From: Pieris napi
Lineage: Eukaryota > Arthropoda > Insecta > Lepidoptera > Pieridae
Assembly (NCBI RefSeq): GCF_905475465.1
Contig: NC_062241.1
Span: 9,114,001-9,178,000 of the forward strand
Reading direction: 5' to 3'
DNA: 64,000 nt
Below, in pieces: positions 12,806-25,154 of the stretch. The notes under the pieces were generated by a model. That model had not been told where the DNA came from. It searched no databases and saw nothing but the letters and a program-made list of their open reading frames with translations. Numbering within the stretch: position 1 is the first letter of the stretch; every line of letters begins with the position of its first letter. The translations under genes and the position numbers were made by a program.

Positions 12806-13043
12806 AAATTGCAGTTGTCCTTTGGGATATCTTAAATGTTGTGTTGTATTAACACCAACAGTTTCAGGTGTATATTATGCATAATATAAACCCTGTACTG
12901 TTATTTATTTTGATATTTTACCAATGCGTCTGCCACCTGGATTTCAGCCAAAAAAAATTTTGAGTCATGTGATTTGTTTTTATGTAATTATTGTTAAAAT
13001 TTGTTGACAAAGTAGCTGTATGTATTTCTTACTGCAAATCTTA

Positions 13044-13049
13044 AATAAA
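13044..13049 (+). terminator. Likely poly(A) signal of NAA30
   Basis: AATAAA about 240 bases after the NAA30 stop codon. Confidence 0.5.
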
Positions 13050-13437
13050 TGAAATTTGATCTGTATTGACTTTCATAAATGTCATATTAATGTTGAGCAA
13101 ATAATTTACCTTGGGAATTAAGGTCAGGTTATTCTAGTAACAATTGAATTTTATCATGGCTTGATTTACTGCTGTATATATGAAAAAGAATATTATTTGA
13201 ATTATAATTAAAAATAGAAGACTATTTACAAATAATTTCATTTCATAATTTATTTAGTTTATATGTTCATTGTAATATGAATCTTTTACAATCCTAAAGT
13301 TTCATTTTTCTAAAGTATGGCAGGTAAGTATGCCTTATAAGAAAATACACTCTTCAAGAACTACAGTGTACATTTATTTAAAAGGTAACCCTAACTTAAA
13401 GTAATTAAAAATAAAATTGCTATGACATTAGCAGTGA

Positions 13438-13443
13438 TTTATT
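13438..13443 (-). terminator. Likely poly(A) signal of NAE1
   Basis: AATAAA on the minus strand about 30 bases past the NAE1 stop codon. Another candidate lies near 13370. Confidence 0.45.
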
Positions 13444-13472
13444 GAAAATCAAAAATATATGATTAGTAAAAC

Positions 13473-15080
13473 TTAAAATGTAAAAGTTGCAGAATTAGTG
13501 GATGCTCCATCATAGACAAATGTATTATTAACAGGATTATATTGCTTAGTAATTAGTTTTATAGCTTCATGAGCCACACAACCACCAAGAAAAGCGGACA
13601 CACTATGGATTTCTGCACCTCCATAACGACACATTTCATGAATATGATCATCTTTAGGGAATGGGGAACAAGAAACATCAGTCAATATTTTTGAGACACA
13701 ATTTTTTAGTTTAGCTATATCACTTTCTGGCTCCCATTCTCCTGGAGCACGACAATGTTCAGATCTAAACATATCAGCTGCTCTTAATAGAATGTAATGC
13801 ACCATCATTACATCAGGTTCTTCTAAATGTCTAGCTATGTAAGATGCTACAGGGCCACCAGGTTGATATTCTAAAGCTATATTAGATCCTTTAATTAAAT
13901 GCAAATCATGAGCATGCCTACAAAATAACTTGACTTCAGCTTCACTCAAAGTGTCACATTGAAGCTGTGATACTATTTGTTGTACTTTTCTATAAACTAT
14001 CTCTGCATCTGCTGCAGCCTGAGACCGATAAATATTTTGCAGTTTTACATAATGTTCTGTGGAAGCTGTCATATCTGGTAACACACCTGTGACAGGTAAC
14101 TTCCCTTTTCCTTCAGCTTCTACAAACCCTCTCAGAGCAGAACTCATAATCCAAAATGCAGAACTATCTTTAGTCAAGTTAATAGCTGCACTGCTATAAA
14201 TAAGATCCTGTATTTTAACAGGTAGAAATGTAGGAAGCAATGCTGTATTTACTGCCCTTATTGCTTCTTCAAAGTTTTCCTCAGTTATTGGCACTCCATT
14301 TTCATCAATCCTTATATATTGCTGGATTATTTCTTTGATTTCATTTTTTTCTTTTCTGCTCATAGGCCATCTATCAAGATTAGTGATTTGCCATTGCTGT
14401 ACAGCTTTGTATAAAATGACAATCCATGGGACATGGCCATGATCTTTTAGGTCAAGAGTACTGATATTAATGCTATCGAAATACTGGGATAAAATAGGGA
14501 ATGGAACATCTAGACGGAGATCAACTCGTTCATTATCGGGATGGGTCTCAATAATAGCATGCTCTTTAAACTGTATTCTAAATGAGCCTAAAAACCCAAC
14601 TGATCTACACAATATTAATGGAATGTTTAAGTCCCATAAGTGCTGTGATAAATCTTTTATTAACTTCTCATTTAATGATGTTGCAATGACTGTACTAAAT
14701 GATTTAAAAAAATCAGGATTATCTTTTAGTATTTGATCTGGAGGTTCCTGTACAGAGTGACCCTGAACGGCGTCATTAAGCTCTAATAACAATCGTAAAG
14801 TTTCAGAACCTCTGTTTAAGCCTTTACTAGAGGTTTCAAGAAAGAAATTACACCCAAAGTCCTCGTCGCTGGTTATGTTTTCATCCACTATAGTTATGGC
14901 GCCAACTCCAGGAAGAACTATTGATTTTAGAATCTCTGTACCCAGAGCTGTTGCGTTAATTAGGCAGATATGACCATTTTCAAGCGCTGCTTGTCCATGA
15001 TCACCCCAAAGTCGTAGTTGCCGGTCGTATTGTTTGGTTTTTTCGTTTTGTTCAGGAGATTTCGGTGAAGGGGAAGCCAT
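13473..15080 (-). CDS. Nae1: NEDD8-activating enzyme E1 regulatory subunit (APP-BP1)
   Basis: Partner of UBA3 in the heterodimeric E1 that adenylates NEDD8 and passes it to UBC12 for cullin neddylation. The 535-aa product matches the usual length (534 aa in human). The N-terminus has the E1 signature KQYDRQLRLWGDHGQAALEN followed by the Rossmann segment HICLINATALGTEILKSIVL and IVDENITSDEDFGCNFF. The middle is the catalytic-cysteine-like half domain that lacks the Cys in this subunit. The C-terminus has SAFLGGCVAHEAIKLITKQY and ends NSATFTF. The CDS is one open frame with no intron, unlike its multi-exon neighbours, which may reflect intron loss or a retrocopy; the ORF is complete. Its start is about 1.4 kb from the TMEM185 start, head to head. 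Confidence 0.97.
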   Translation of the reverse strand: MASPSPKSPEQNEKTKQYDRQLRLWGDHGQAALENGHICLINATALGTEILKSIVLPGVGAITIVDENITSDEDFGCNFFLETSSKGLNRGSETLRLLLELNDAVQGHSVQEPPDQILKDNPDFFKSFSTVIATSLNEKLIKDLSQHLWDLNIPLILCRSVGFLGSFRIQFKEHAIIETHPDNERVDLRLDVPFPILSQYFDSINISTLDLKDHGHVPWIVILYKAVQQWQITNLDRWPMSRKEKNEIKEIIQQYIRIDENGVPITEENFEEAIRAVNTALLPTFLPVKIQDLIYSSAAINLTKDSSAFWIMSSALRGFVEAEGKGKLPVTGVLPDMTASTEHYVKLQNIYRSQAAADAEIVYRKVQQIVSQLQCDTLSEAEVKLFCRHAHDLHLIKGSNIALEYQPGGPVASYIARHLEEPDVMMVHYILLRAADMFRSEHCRAPGEWEPESDIAKLKNCVSKILTDVSCSPFPKDDHIHEMCRYGGAEIHSVSAFLGGCVAHEAIKLITKQYNPVNNTFVYDGASTNSATFTF

Positions 15081-15813
15081 TTAAACTTATAAGGCTTACA
15101 AATTGAATGTAGCTGTTTTATTAAATAAATATGTTAGTTTATAATTTATTTGCAGTTATTATTATTTTTGGTATCACCTCTGAAATCTGAATGTATATTT
15201 CTAAATTCTAATTCAAATTAGAGAAGTCTTGTCAGTCGACAGTCGACACTCGACATATACAATATTTGTATTTGACATTGATGGTTGACATAGCAAAAAA
15301 GAATCAAATTTAGTTAAAACATAAATTTGATTCTTGAGATTGAAAAAATAAAATACAGTAGGTATGTCGATGAAAAGCAATATAATTGAATTGAACTGAA
15401 TTATTAGGGGTTATTAGCCACGGTTTGGCTAGAAAATTGCAGGGCCCCAAGTGTGTCAAGTGTCTCAAGACTAAAACACTTTTCGACAACACCAAACGAG
15501 TTTGTATGAAAATGGTCACGTGACAAAGCGTGGACTAATGTAATTCCCAGGTTTCCTATTTACCACTTAAAATTTCATTTTGGTACAGAGGCTGAAATTA
15601 GGAAGACCAAAAAGAAAATTCAAATCAATTTTAGTCGACAGGGGCCAGTCTTTTTCCTATCGTATTAGTATACTCTTGGATCATAGGACCAACTACCAAG
15701 CTGTGCTCTGTGCTGTCTTAATAAATTCAGCTATCAAGTATATATCAACATATATTTACCTGTCTAAATTAAAAAAAATATTATTATATAGATAGCCATA
15801 CTTTTTCTTTTAA
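15081..15813. promoter_or_regulatory. 5' region between NAE1 (minus) and TMEM185 (plus)
   Basis: Non-coding divergent intergenic DNA up to the MITE at 15814. The open frames at 15310-15519 and 15580-15795 show no family. There is a small cluster of GTCGACAGTCGAC words near 15236. No core promoter can be placed with confidence. Confidence 0.4.
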
Positions 15814-16319
15814 GCCCCATCCACACGCTTGACAAACAATGGCAAACAGCCAACAGCAAACAGCAAACACGGACGTGTGGATGGCTGTTTGTCGTTGTTT
15901 GCCTGTTTGTGTTTGTGTTGGGCAGTGTTCGGCAACGGTGTCGGTTTATCTTGCCAGATCAAAGGATGTTTGGCAAACAGTTTGCTACGTATCCACACGT
16001 TTGGCAGCGATCAGTATGCGCGCGAGCTTGCGGGAGGCGGACGTATTTACTTGCTACACTTTTTCAATTAAAGCCCAAATAATAGGTCTAAAGCAGAGCC
16101 TTGTACGATTTCTATGTATTTTAATCATCAACCATCGTCTTTGCTTTCTTCTTTTTTTTCTTTTTTCTTTCTCTTGCTTTAATTTATAATAAAAATATGT
16201 CAACCCGAAGGTAATAGCTGCCACAAGCTGTTTGTGTTGGGTGATTGTGGTTGGTGTTTGGGACTTCGTTTGCTGTTTGCGGTGTTTGTGACAAACAGCC
16301 AGCGTGTGGATGCCCCATT
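15814..16319. mobile_element. MITE with TTGTTTG-rich ends, family C
   Basis: About 500 bp bounded by inverted ends: CCCCATCCACACGCTTGACA at the left and, at the right, ACAAACAGCCAGCGTGTGGATGCCCC read toward the end. Subterminal regions are full of GTTTG/CAAAC words on opposite strands. Flanks are TTTAA on the left and ATTA on the right. The overlapping open frames at 15810-16189 lie wholly inside this repeat. It sits in the promoter interval between NAE1 and TMEM185. Confidence 0.7.
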
Positions 16320-16491
16320 AGATAGTTCATAGTAGATACTACTCACGCAAGAAGTCACCGTAACTCACTTTTCTAACTGTAAACGATATTCGAGAATCTT
16401 GATTTCAAAGTTAGAAGTTGAAGTCGCAGTTCAACAAAGTGCAATGCTACAGTGGATTAAGAATTCTAATTCAAGGTGAATGTGCACTGAA

Positions 16492-19400
16492 ATGAATTTA
16501 CAAACATTATTCCAGGATTTTAATCCCAGGTAGCTCTTGGAAATTTTATAAAACATATTTACTATTCATAATTTATTATTTAATATAATATCCTTTTTTT
16601 CCTAGTAAATTCGTCGTCCACACTTGTTTGTCAATTTTTACGGCATTACTGGCTTTAAAGTTGGACAACACAATTGATTGGTCCTACTGGTCAGTTTTTG
16701 CACCAATATGGATTTGGAAATTTCTTGTGGTTCTTGGTGCTACAATTGGAACCTATGTTTGGTGGCAATATCCACATTTCAGGTGTGTTTAGCTTTCTTT
16801 GTGATTCTAATTCTGTAATTAAGTTTAATTTCTCTAATTATCTTCTATATAACAGAATTTTATAGAAACATATATATTTACAGATTAGAAGGTGAAGCCT
16901 ACATTCATTATAAGGCAATGCTCATTAGCCTTGCCATACATTTAATATTGCTAATGTTTGAGCTTCTTGTGTGTGACCAATTGACTACATATCGCCATTT
17001 TTGGATTCTTATCTTCATACCATTAATATTTATAAGCATAGTATCTATTGCTATTTGTATATGGTGTGTTAAACATGACCGGAGTTATGAGGTATGTATC
17101 AATAATTTTGTATAGTCTCTTGAATTATTATATCTTATGACAAAGAAATAGTAAATAAGAAACAAACGATATATAGTTAGTTATTGTAGTGAATGTGATA
17201 AATTGATACTGAAAGGAAAGTTATATTTAATAATTATATGTGTAGAGTTTCACTATAGCCTATAATCCTATCCAATCTAATAAACAACATTGATTCAGAA
17301 CCTATCATATTTAACTGTCACACACAATAGGGCAAGTACATTATCAATGTTTAGTGCTTGTATTTCTTTTTGATGAGCACAATTACTGACAAATGAGATG
17401 CCACTGGGTATTTTGCAAACAAAAATGGTCTAGAAACCTTCAACAAAAGAGTGTATCCTTAAATACCCTAATGCCATTAATTGCGGGTATCCATAGGTGG
17501 TTAGCACATTATTTTAAATGGCCTGTCTGCTTTGTAAAATATTTATAATAAAAATTGTTTTTAGCTGGAACTATTTTGTGCTGTTAACATTCTACAATTT
17601 ATATTTTTGGCTTTGAAATTAGATACCATTATTACTTGGTCTTGGGAAGTGGTGTTTGTTCCTCTTTGGATACTAATGTGTCTTAGTTTAGTTGGTGAGT
17701 ATAGTTTTAACTTCAAGTAAGTAATAATTATAATTTCAAGTATTAAAGATAACATCAAATAATGATGAAAATATATCTTTTCCAATTTCTAACAATTAAG
17801 AATTGCACTAAAGTTGCATTGATTTAATCTTATTTCATTTTTTTTTACCAAGCCAAACACTATAGCAAAATCTGTACACATTTGCGCAAACTTTATTGTC
17901 TATTAATTATCTAATTTAATTATTTGTGTATTTACCACACAAATTTTATTGAAGCAATGTTAGTTTACATTTCCAAATACACTCACAGAGCGCTGCTTAA
18001 TTTTCCATACAAAAGTCTTTTTTACCATTCTATTACATATTTTTTATACATATTGTTTGAGCTGTGTTCTGTAAATTAGCATCACTATTTAGGTATATGG
18101 CCTCAAATAAACACAAGTGTCATGTGCATTAAACACTTATTGGACGCTTTTGTTCTTTTTCATAAGAGTCAAAACGTCTGTTAGTGTCCCTAATAAAAAT
18201 ACATTTCTGGTTAATAAATATAAGGATTTAGTTATTTAATGTGAAACATCTTTAAAGCAATACAGCTTTAAATTGTCTTAAAACTGGTTAAAATGACTAG
18301 GTGGCGCCAGCCTCATTCGAGTAATTTATGTTTTTAATTTGACGTTGCATCACGCGAGATGAATTGACTTGTTTAAAAATAGGACCTAAATTCAAGTTGA
18401 ATAGTGGGAACATTTTAATCTTTATACGCCAACTCCCATGAATCTGCTGATATTTCGTAAATTACTTTATATAATCTCATTCGGTAATATTCTTATTATG
18501 AAATGAAATACAGACCTTTATTGGCATATTTCATTTACATACTCCTGTAAGAAAATTAAAAAATTAAATTAAAGCATTATTCTCCTAACAAAACAATGCT
18601 TTAAAACAATTTTTTAATTATTAAAGTACAATGTGTCCCGACCAAGGAGGTTTCAATTCAATTTAAGTACGTGACATTATCTGTGGTGAGCGCGCTGGTT
18701 CCGAGCCAATAGACCAATAACAGACTTTTGTTTCTTTTATATTGAATTTTATTTAATGTAGCAACTTATATCCATGAGATTAAATAAATTTCTGGCTTTT
18801 TATAACCGATTGCTTCGGGCAGGAAGATGAATTGTATGCTGCGTCTGTAATTGAACTTGAGATGCTGTAGACCAACGGTAAACAAATGAACCAGTTATCA
18901 TTTGTACACATATTTCACATATGGCAAAATTCCAATTCCAATGGAAATTGGAATTAGATAATTACAATACATTTTGAATTAAGATATTTTTTTATATTTT
19001 CAGGTGTGCTATATAGCATAATGTTCGCGGGTATTCTTCTACGTTCGCCCGAAGCCAACATTCAACAGCGGAGAACGAGCTTTAACTCCGCCATGGCCTA
19101 TACATTCACTGTTGTGCCTATTTTGGTGTTTCTGGTTAGAAAAGCATTGAACATTCCTTATTTAAAAACCTTCAGCTATTCAACTGTATGTTAAATTAAA
19201 AAAATCAGAAACCGCTAAACCCATTTTCATTATTATTTGTTACTACGTGTTTTGTACTCGCACTGAAAGTTTGTTTTTTCAACATTTTTTGGAAATAAAT
19301 ATGTGCTTCATTGTTAAAAAATAATGCATATTTGGTTAAAAACACAAAACCTAATCAAAACTTTTTAAAATTGCTCCTGTTATATTTTAGTTTTTGTTTT

Positions 19401-20524
19401 AAACATACAAAAATACAATTTTTTTTTAAGAAACCATTTATATCCATAGGTTCTACTAACGAATAAGTTGGATGACAGCCCAGAGAACAGATTTTCATAC
19501 ATCGTAGTGGTCAGCCCACTGTTCGTTACTTACGCTACACTCATTATCATGTCATTCAGCTCCAAAGGAGGTAATAAATGTAAGTATTTATGTAAAAAAA
19601 AATTAGGATTTCACAATCACATAACACTCAAACATGCACTAGTAACATACAGTACATACTAAAATAATTATATAGCAAGTTGTACATTTACTTTAAATTA
19701 CTGTTAAACTGGATCGGGTGAGATCTCCCATATATATTAAATCCTTAAAGAAAGCTACAAATTAATATAGAATGTGTAACCCAAATAAAACGGAAATAAA
19801 CGCGAATTGATTTAACAGGGACAGCGAAAAACAGTCTCTTACTAATCACGATTTCTGAATAGCACTCGTAATATTTTACACAGTTTGAACACATCAATCA
19901 TAGAATATATATTTAAATATAGAGGCTGGCTAATGAAAGAAGATTTCAAAATATTTTAGTATGGTATCCCTAAAAGTTTGATATATTTTGTGGATTAAAC
20001 TTACTTGATACTTGATTTTATTTTATTATTTTTTACATTGATAGTAACTGTATTTCTATTTTAGTATAGTAGTTATGTTCTAGGAGTACATTGTCTTCAC
20101 ATATAATTATTTAACTAATGTATACAAAATATTGTTAACCTATTTTAAAAGAGTAAGTGTGGAGTTTCTTGGCTATTCATCTCCACACGAAACTACATTT
20201 TGGAAGGGGCAACTAGAATCATCTTTATATTTTAATCATTTTAATTGAAATAAATGATTTGACTTTACCATTTTTTTAGGGTGGTTCGGGATTCGAAAAG
20301 ACTTCTGCCAGTTCCTCCTATCAGTGTTTCCCTTACTGCAAGAGTACGCAAATATTGCGTATAATAATAACGTGAATCGCGGATCGGTTCCGAACGAACC
20401 GCCTATTAATCAAGAACCGTATAGGGACGAAGAAAAGAAAGTCCATAGAAAACAGAAGAATCAAAAGAAAAATGAAGCTTTAAAACCCGTCGTACCAGTA
20501 ACTAGCATAGATATGCCCGATTGA
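16492..20524 (+). CDS. Tmem185: Transmembrane protein 185 (TMEM185 family)
   Basis: Multi-pass membrane protein of unknown biochemical role. Seven exons, all GT-AG: 16492-16529, 16606-16782, 16884-17091, 17565-17694, 19004-19185, 19450-19579, 20280-20524. They join in frame to 369 aa (human TMEM185A is 350). The start MNLQTLFQDFNPSKF matches the family; an in-frame ATG four codons earlier (16480) is less likely. About seven to nine hydrophobic segments are seen, including WSVFAPIWIWKFLVVLGATI, AMLISLAIHLILLMFELLV and VNILQFIFLALKLD. The last exon carries the hallmark WWFGIRKDFCQFLL, then a charged Lys/Glu-rich cytoplasmic tail ending SIDMPD, as in vertebrates (IEMPD). A likely poly(A) signal AATAAA is at 20757-20762. 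No truncation. Confidence 0.96.
19922..20080 (+). mobile_element. IS630/mariner-like MITE (family D), truncated copy
   Basis: Starts GAGGCTGGCTAATGAAAGA, a one-base variant of the family D end, then matches the internal block (GGTATCCCTAAAAGTTTGAT, CTTACTTGATACTTGATTTT) of the copies at 43733 and 62446. The right end is missing. It lies in the last TMEM185 intron. Confidence 0.65.
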
Positions 20525-23490
20525 AAATCCAATATACTATCTTGGGTCAATCAGAGAGAATCAAGGTAAATTATACCAATTTTTTATAACTAGCAATCAA
20601 TTGGTAATGAAATATATTGGATCTTAATTGACGAGAAATTATTTTACATTTAATCAGCAAATGCCTAATTACCCGCGAAAACGTTATCCGCCATGTTTTT
20701 TTATTCCTTATGTCAATATAGTTAATGTCAAATTAAGATGGCTGACAATTAAAGACAATAAACGAAATAAAGGCGCTTATTTAAAAGTGTCAACTATAAT
20801 ATTCTGATTTACGTATTTGAGTTATAAGCACACTAATATTAAGTAAATAATCTGTGACAGTCGGAAATATTTTCGATTTAGCTATAATGTTACCAAAAAT
20901 TTACACTTTTTTTACAATTTGGATACAGCTTCAGAAAATAGGAATTAACTTTTGCTTTAGCTTTTTGTATTAAATGAAACTGAAAAATTAGCAAAATCGT
21001 ATTTAGTAAATATTTCATTGCACAATTATTTTATATTTTGTTTACTCATAATGTTGTGTTAGAACTGGATGGGGTAATTAAACCATAGACTAGGCGCATC
21101 TGTATGAAGATAGCATAGTTTTTCTCGCTCCCCCAAATAGTACCAGTTATATATGCAGCGAAGAGTCTCGTTGCATTATGTTTGTTAACTTTTGAGGAGT
21201 GAATTTTGTACCATAGGCAGGAAACAGTGGAATTAAATATCCTTTTTATTTATATAGAACCCGTATTGTTATTTCAATAGTGTGTTCGTTGTTAATAGTT
21301 TCTACATACAATGCAAATGCCTCAAATAGCTATTCAATGTTTTGTCCTTATCACCCCAGTGTGTAAATAGTGACAAAAATATAGGGGGATAGGGATTTAG
21401 TAATACCAGTGTCTGGGTAGCGCATGTTAATCATCTCATTTATTAATAAAAATTAAGCATTTTTCCTATGATCTTGATTTAGTTGTCAGTGAGTAAAGTC
21501 AAGGTATATTACATAAAATGATTTACATTGTCGGCTTATAAATCGTATGAGATTCCAATAACTAGTTTCGTATTTCGCTAATGCAAATGTTTTATTTATT
21601 TAATATTAAATTCTTTTTTGTGTGTAACTCAGTCTGTGGTGGATCAATTCTCAGTCAAAAATAATCTTCCTAACGAAATTAAATGTCGTATTTAAAACCT
21701 ATGTAGGTCATTGAGCTCGAGAAGTCTAAGCTGAATTTGATCTATAGAACTGATATGGCGCTATTCAAATTATCAGAAAAGTCGGTTTCAGAAAGTGAAT
21801 AATTAGTAAATATTTAAGGTAGCAGAAACCTTACGAACAAATATGACTATTAATTATTATCTTTTAAAATTATATGTACCTCAACCGATTAAGTTATATT
21901 TTAAGAAGCAAAGCCTTCTGAAATTGGAAAGTATCTCGAAATTTAAGTAAATTATGAAAATCAATTTCTTTAAATGCTAGATGTCCTTCGTGATATTAGC
22001 TAATAAATCCTTGGTTCTGTATTGGGTGGATAAGTCATTCGGTTTTTATTGTAGTGAACCACGCATATTTCCTCTTTATGGGTTTTTTTTATATAAGTTT
22101 ATGTATCAACTAAATCAGTCTTACGACACTTGTTTTAAAAGAATAAGTTTGGTTAAAACAGCGTGGGTAATAGAATATCAAATCTATAACATATATTTAA
22201 TTACTGTGCACGAAACTCAAACTTATTTATAAGCCTCAAAAACTAAGAATATTTAGTAATATGACACTACAAAATGTTAGTTTTTGGATGTTTATAGTGC
22301 GTGATGAATTAGTTTATTTGTCATAGACATCCGTTATATGTCTACGACTGTCTGTCATGTCTGCCAATGTACTTTTTTAAAAACTAATTTTGTAATATTT
22401 TCCCGCGCTTTGAGATTAATATCTGTGTAAATCATAGAGCTAGTTTCAAATGTATAAACGTTCATAGGAGTATGTTGATGTAACAATAGACGTAATTTAT
22501 AATTTTTGTAGATACAAAATAATTCGACCAATACAAAGAAAGAAAACATTGGAAAGAGAATTGTTCACTAATAACTTAAATATTAAAATGCTTAATATAG
22601 CTTTTTTCACGCTTTAAATTTTATTCCTTAGGCTTATAAAGAATACGATAGCTAACATTTTATTTTTATACATTAATTATGTTTTGCTTGCGGAAAAAAA
22701 ATGTTTACATTAAATGCCGGCAATCATTGTATATCAAGTATTGCTCTTCATATCATTGGTGTTTTAAATATAAATGGTGCTTTAAATGGTAGAATATATT
22801 TGTAAATAATGTTCAAAGTTATGTTAAGGGTTTAAATGATGCAAGTAGAGAATATGGATGTACTTAAAAAGAGATTTAATTTAAAAAATACTAAAATCCT
22901 TCTACTGTTCGCCATTGGTCTGTGTGTCGCGTCATTGTTTATCTTAAACTTTTGTGCTAATGCGTCATAAATTTATTTTCGTATATTAAAAGCATAGTGA
23001 TTAAAATGGCCTTTTTTATTTTGTAAAATAATTAACAAAACTTAATCAACTTCATAGTTCTGCACAAATTTCCGTTTGAATAAACAACAACTGGTTTTCG
23101 GGAAAGAAATGGAATTAAGAATTCTGTTCAAAACAAATAATCGTGATCATTTAAGTAGATGCATATTCTCTACGATCTCTTTAAGTTTTAAGTCATAATT
23201 TATGTATTTGTTATTAGGCAGACTTGAATGTAAAGCAGTAGGTGCAATTAGGTACGAAGTATTTTTTTAATTAGATGTAACTAATTTAAGATTTTTGTTG
23301 CATAACAATGAATTAATACTGTGATATACTCTTCCTATTCGCTTCTCAGAATGTTATTTTGTTAATATTTTTTGTTTCAAATAAAGTGTGCAGTTGTTAA
23401 GTGATATTGTCTTTTTTATAAAATCCCAGTTATACAGTTTAGTTTTATAAGAATTAGTTTAAAAGTCCATTGCACTAACTATGTGTAATG
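20525..23490. other. TMEM185 3' flank and intergenic DNA
   Basis: The first 240 bases are probably 3' UTR, ending near AATAAA at 20757-20762. The rest is AT-rich with no recognisable gene. The open frames at 21981-22232 and 22355-22549 show no family. Confidence 0.5.
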
Positions 23491-23492
23491 GT

Positions 23493-23690
23493 TGCACAAC
23501 AAACGTTGTGTAAAACAAAAAACTCGGCGATTAAAAAGAGTGGCGGAGAGTTTATTGCAAGTTCTTCTCTTCCGTTCGACGCCCTTGATTTGAGAACTAG
23601 CAGTCAATGTAAAATTAGAACCATTTAATGTATATTTCTTTTTTGACGGTCATAAGTGTACAATGTGTTACCTAGGAATAAATGATTTTT
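23493..23690 (+). repeat. Dispersed repeat (retroelement 3' tail), copy 1
   Basis: Runs from about AACAAAAAACTCGGCGATTA through AAAGAGTGGCGGAGAGTTTA and GATTTGAGAACT to AATGTGTTACCTA and an AATAAATGA end. A close second copy is at 51583-51770 in a DROSHA intron. The one-sided conservation and the AATAAA-like end suggest the 3' part of a LINE. I have seen this sequence type in moth genomes but cannot name the clade. Confidence 0.6.
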
Positions 23691-23697
23691 GAGTATG

Positions 23698-23923
23698 GGA
23701 GCGTTCAAGTATTACGTAACGAATTTGGGGGGTGGGGTCTCTTTTGAAAAAGGTTTCTTTCCATTACTTTACGCCACATAATGGTAACTTTTAGGTATAA
23801 AGCGTCACTAGGTGGTCACGAAACGTTTCACTGTAATTGGGTACAGAAAAACGTTACGGCGCGTTAGCGCGCGTCAATAATCTCCAAAAATTGAGACGCG
23901 TGGCGTAATACTTGAACGCTCCC
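23698..23923. mobile_element. MITE family E (GGGAGCGTTCAAGTATTACG ends), copy 1
   Basis: Starts GGGAGCGTTCAAGTATTACG and ends with the inverse, ...CGTAATACTTGAACGCTCCC, over 226 bp, non-coding. Other copies are at 34757-34917 and 52195-52352. The ends resemble those of the element at 36231-36841 (GGGGGCGTCCATAAATAACG), so the two may be related families. Confidence 0.85.
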
Positions 23924-24454
23924 TTTTGACTTTTACGTGAGATTTCTTACTAAACCAGTGCATGCAGGCCGTATTACGGTGAGAATACGGATTACAACCG
24001 CATATGATGACCATTTTAAACGAGACAGTTCTGACTATGACACTACAATGATAAGTACATTAAATTTTCATGTAGATTATTTTGCTAGGTCGCATCTACG
24101 CCAAAACTCATTGCAGTCAGGTACATAAAAGCAAGGTATAACGACTCACCCCACATAATTTCGGCCTTACGTAACTTCTACTTGTTCCAAACTTCAGGGT
24201 TTCAAAGGTAATATAACACAGCTTGGTTCCATGATATATGATATAATAATACTTGTATATTTAATATTACTTGTGTATTCTATTGTTTGCGATAGCGTAT
24301 ATCAAATTTATAATCCGAGCTGAACTTAATTAAAATCGCTTCTGTAGCTTAATATAAAAAACTTACTATATGGAAACGAAGCTAAGATATATAGAAATAT
24401 TTAAACCTAAAAACATACACAGTAGACAAATACACGTACTGTTTATACCACCTT

Positions 24455-24860
24455 ATACAGGGTGGCCAAAAAGTCGTGGATCAAACGCAAATAGGGGATA
24501 GATGATGTCATCAGCGGCAAAAAATTGTTCTACGGGAGGTCTCTAAGGTCAACCCCTGCAGAGTTATGATTTATTTTGGTTTTTATATGAAAATTGACTT
24601 TTTTTTACTAATTCTTCTTAAAATTCGAAAATATCTACATCCTGTATCTTTATCATAATATCCACTAGATTGGTACTGATCAGTTCTTGCGTTAGACATA
24701 CTATTTATAGTTGTTTATTGAGTGAATTGAAGATAATATTAAGTTATACGATATAACATTTTTTTAAATCATAACTTTTTGTTTATTTCGGACCCCACTG
24801 TGAAAAAAAATTACTCTACCGAAAAGTGACCCTGTATTTCAAGTTTTGGCGCATTTAATA
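24455..24860. repeat. Possible repeat starting TACAGGGTGGCCAAAAAGTC
   Basis: The word ACAGGGTGGCCAAAAAGTCG is typical of one end of several insect transposons. I see no matching second end and no coding sequence, so only a possible degraded element can be claimed. Confidence 0.3.
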
Positions 24861-25154
24861 TGGATTCTGAAAAGGTATTACACATGGCCATGAGTCGCTC
24901 TAATATCTTTTTTTTTCAAAGTAAAATAATTCAAATAAAAAAATAATTTAAACTACCCTAAAAGCCTCGTAAACAGCAAGCGGTATTCACTCCAATTATT
25001 TCAAGGTCGAGGTTACCAAAACTATTCTCAAGCCTTGGCGCCCAACTTTCCTCACCTGGCACCGACGTCGCTATCCATCGATTTTTATTTTGTTTACCCC
25101 AGTCATTAAGATGAACCCGAATAGCTAGCATTACACTATGCTTAAATCACTAAA

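Noticed and set aside
15829..16189. Overlapping frames of 80 and 116 codons
   Set aside because: They lie entirely in the GTTTG-rich MITE at 15814-16319 and differ between frames only by repeat content.
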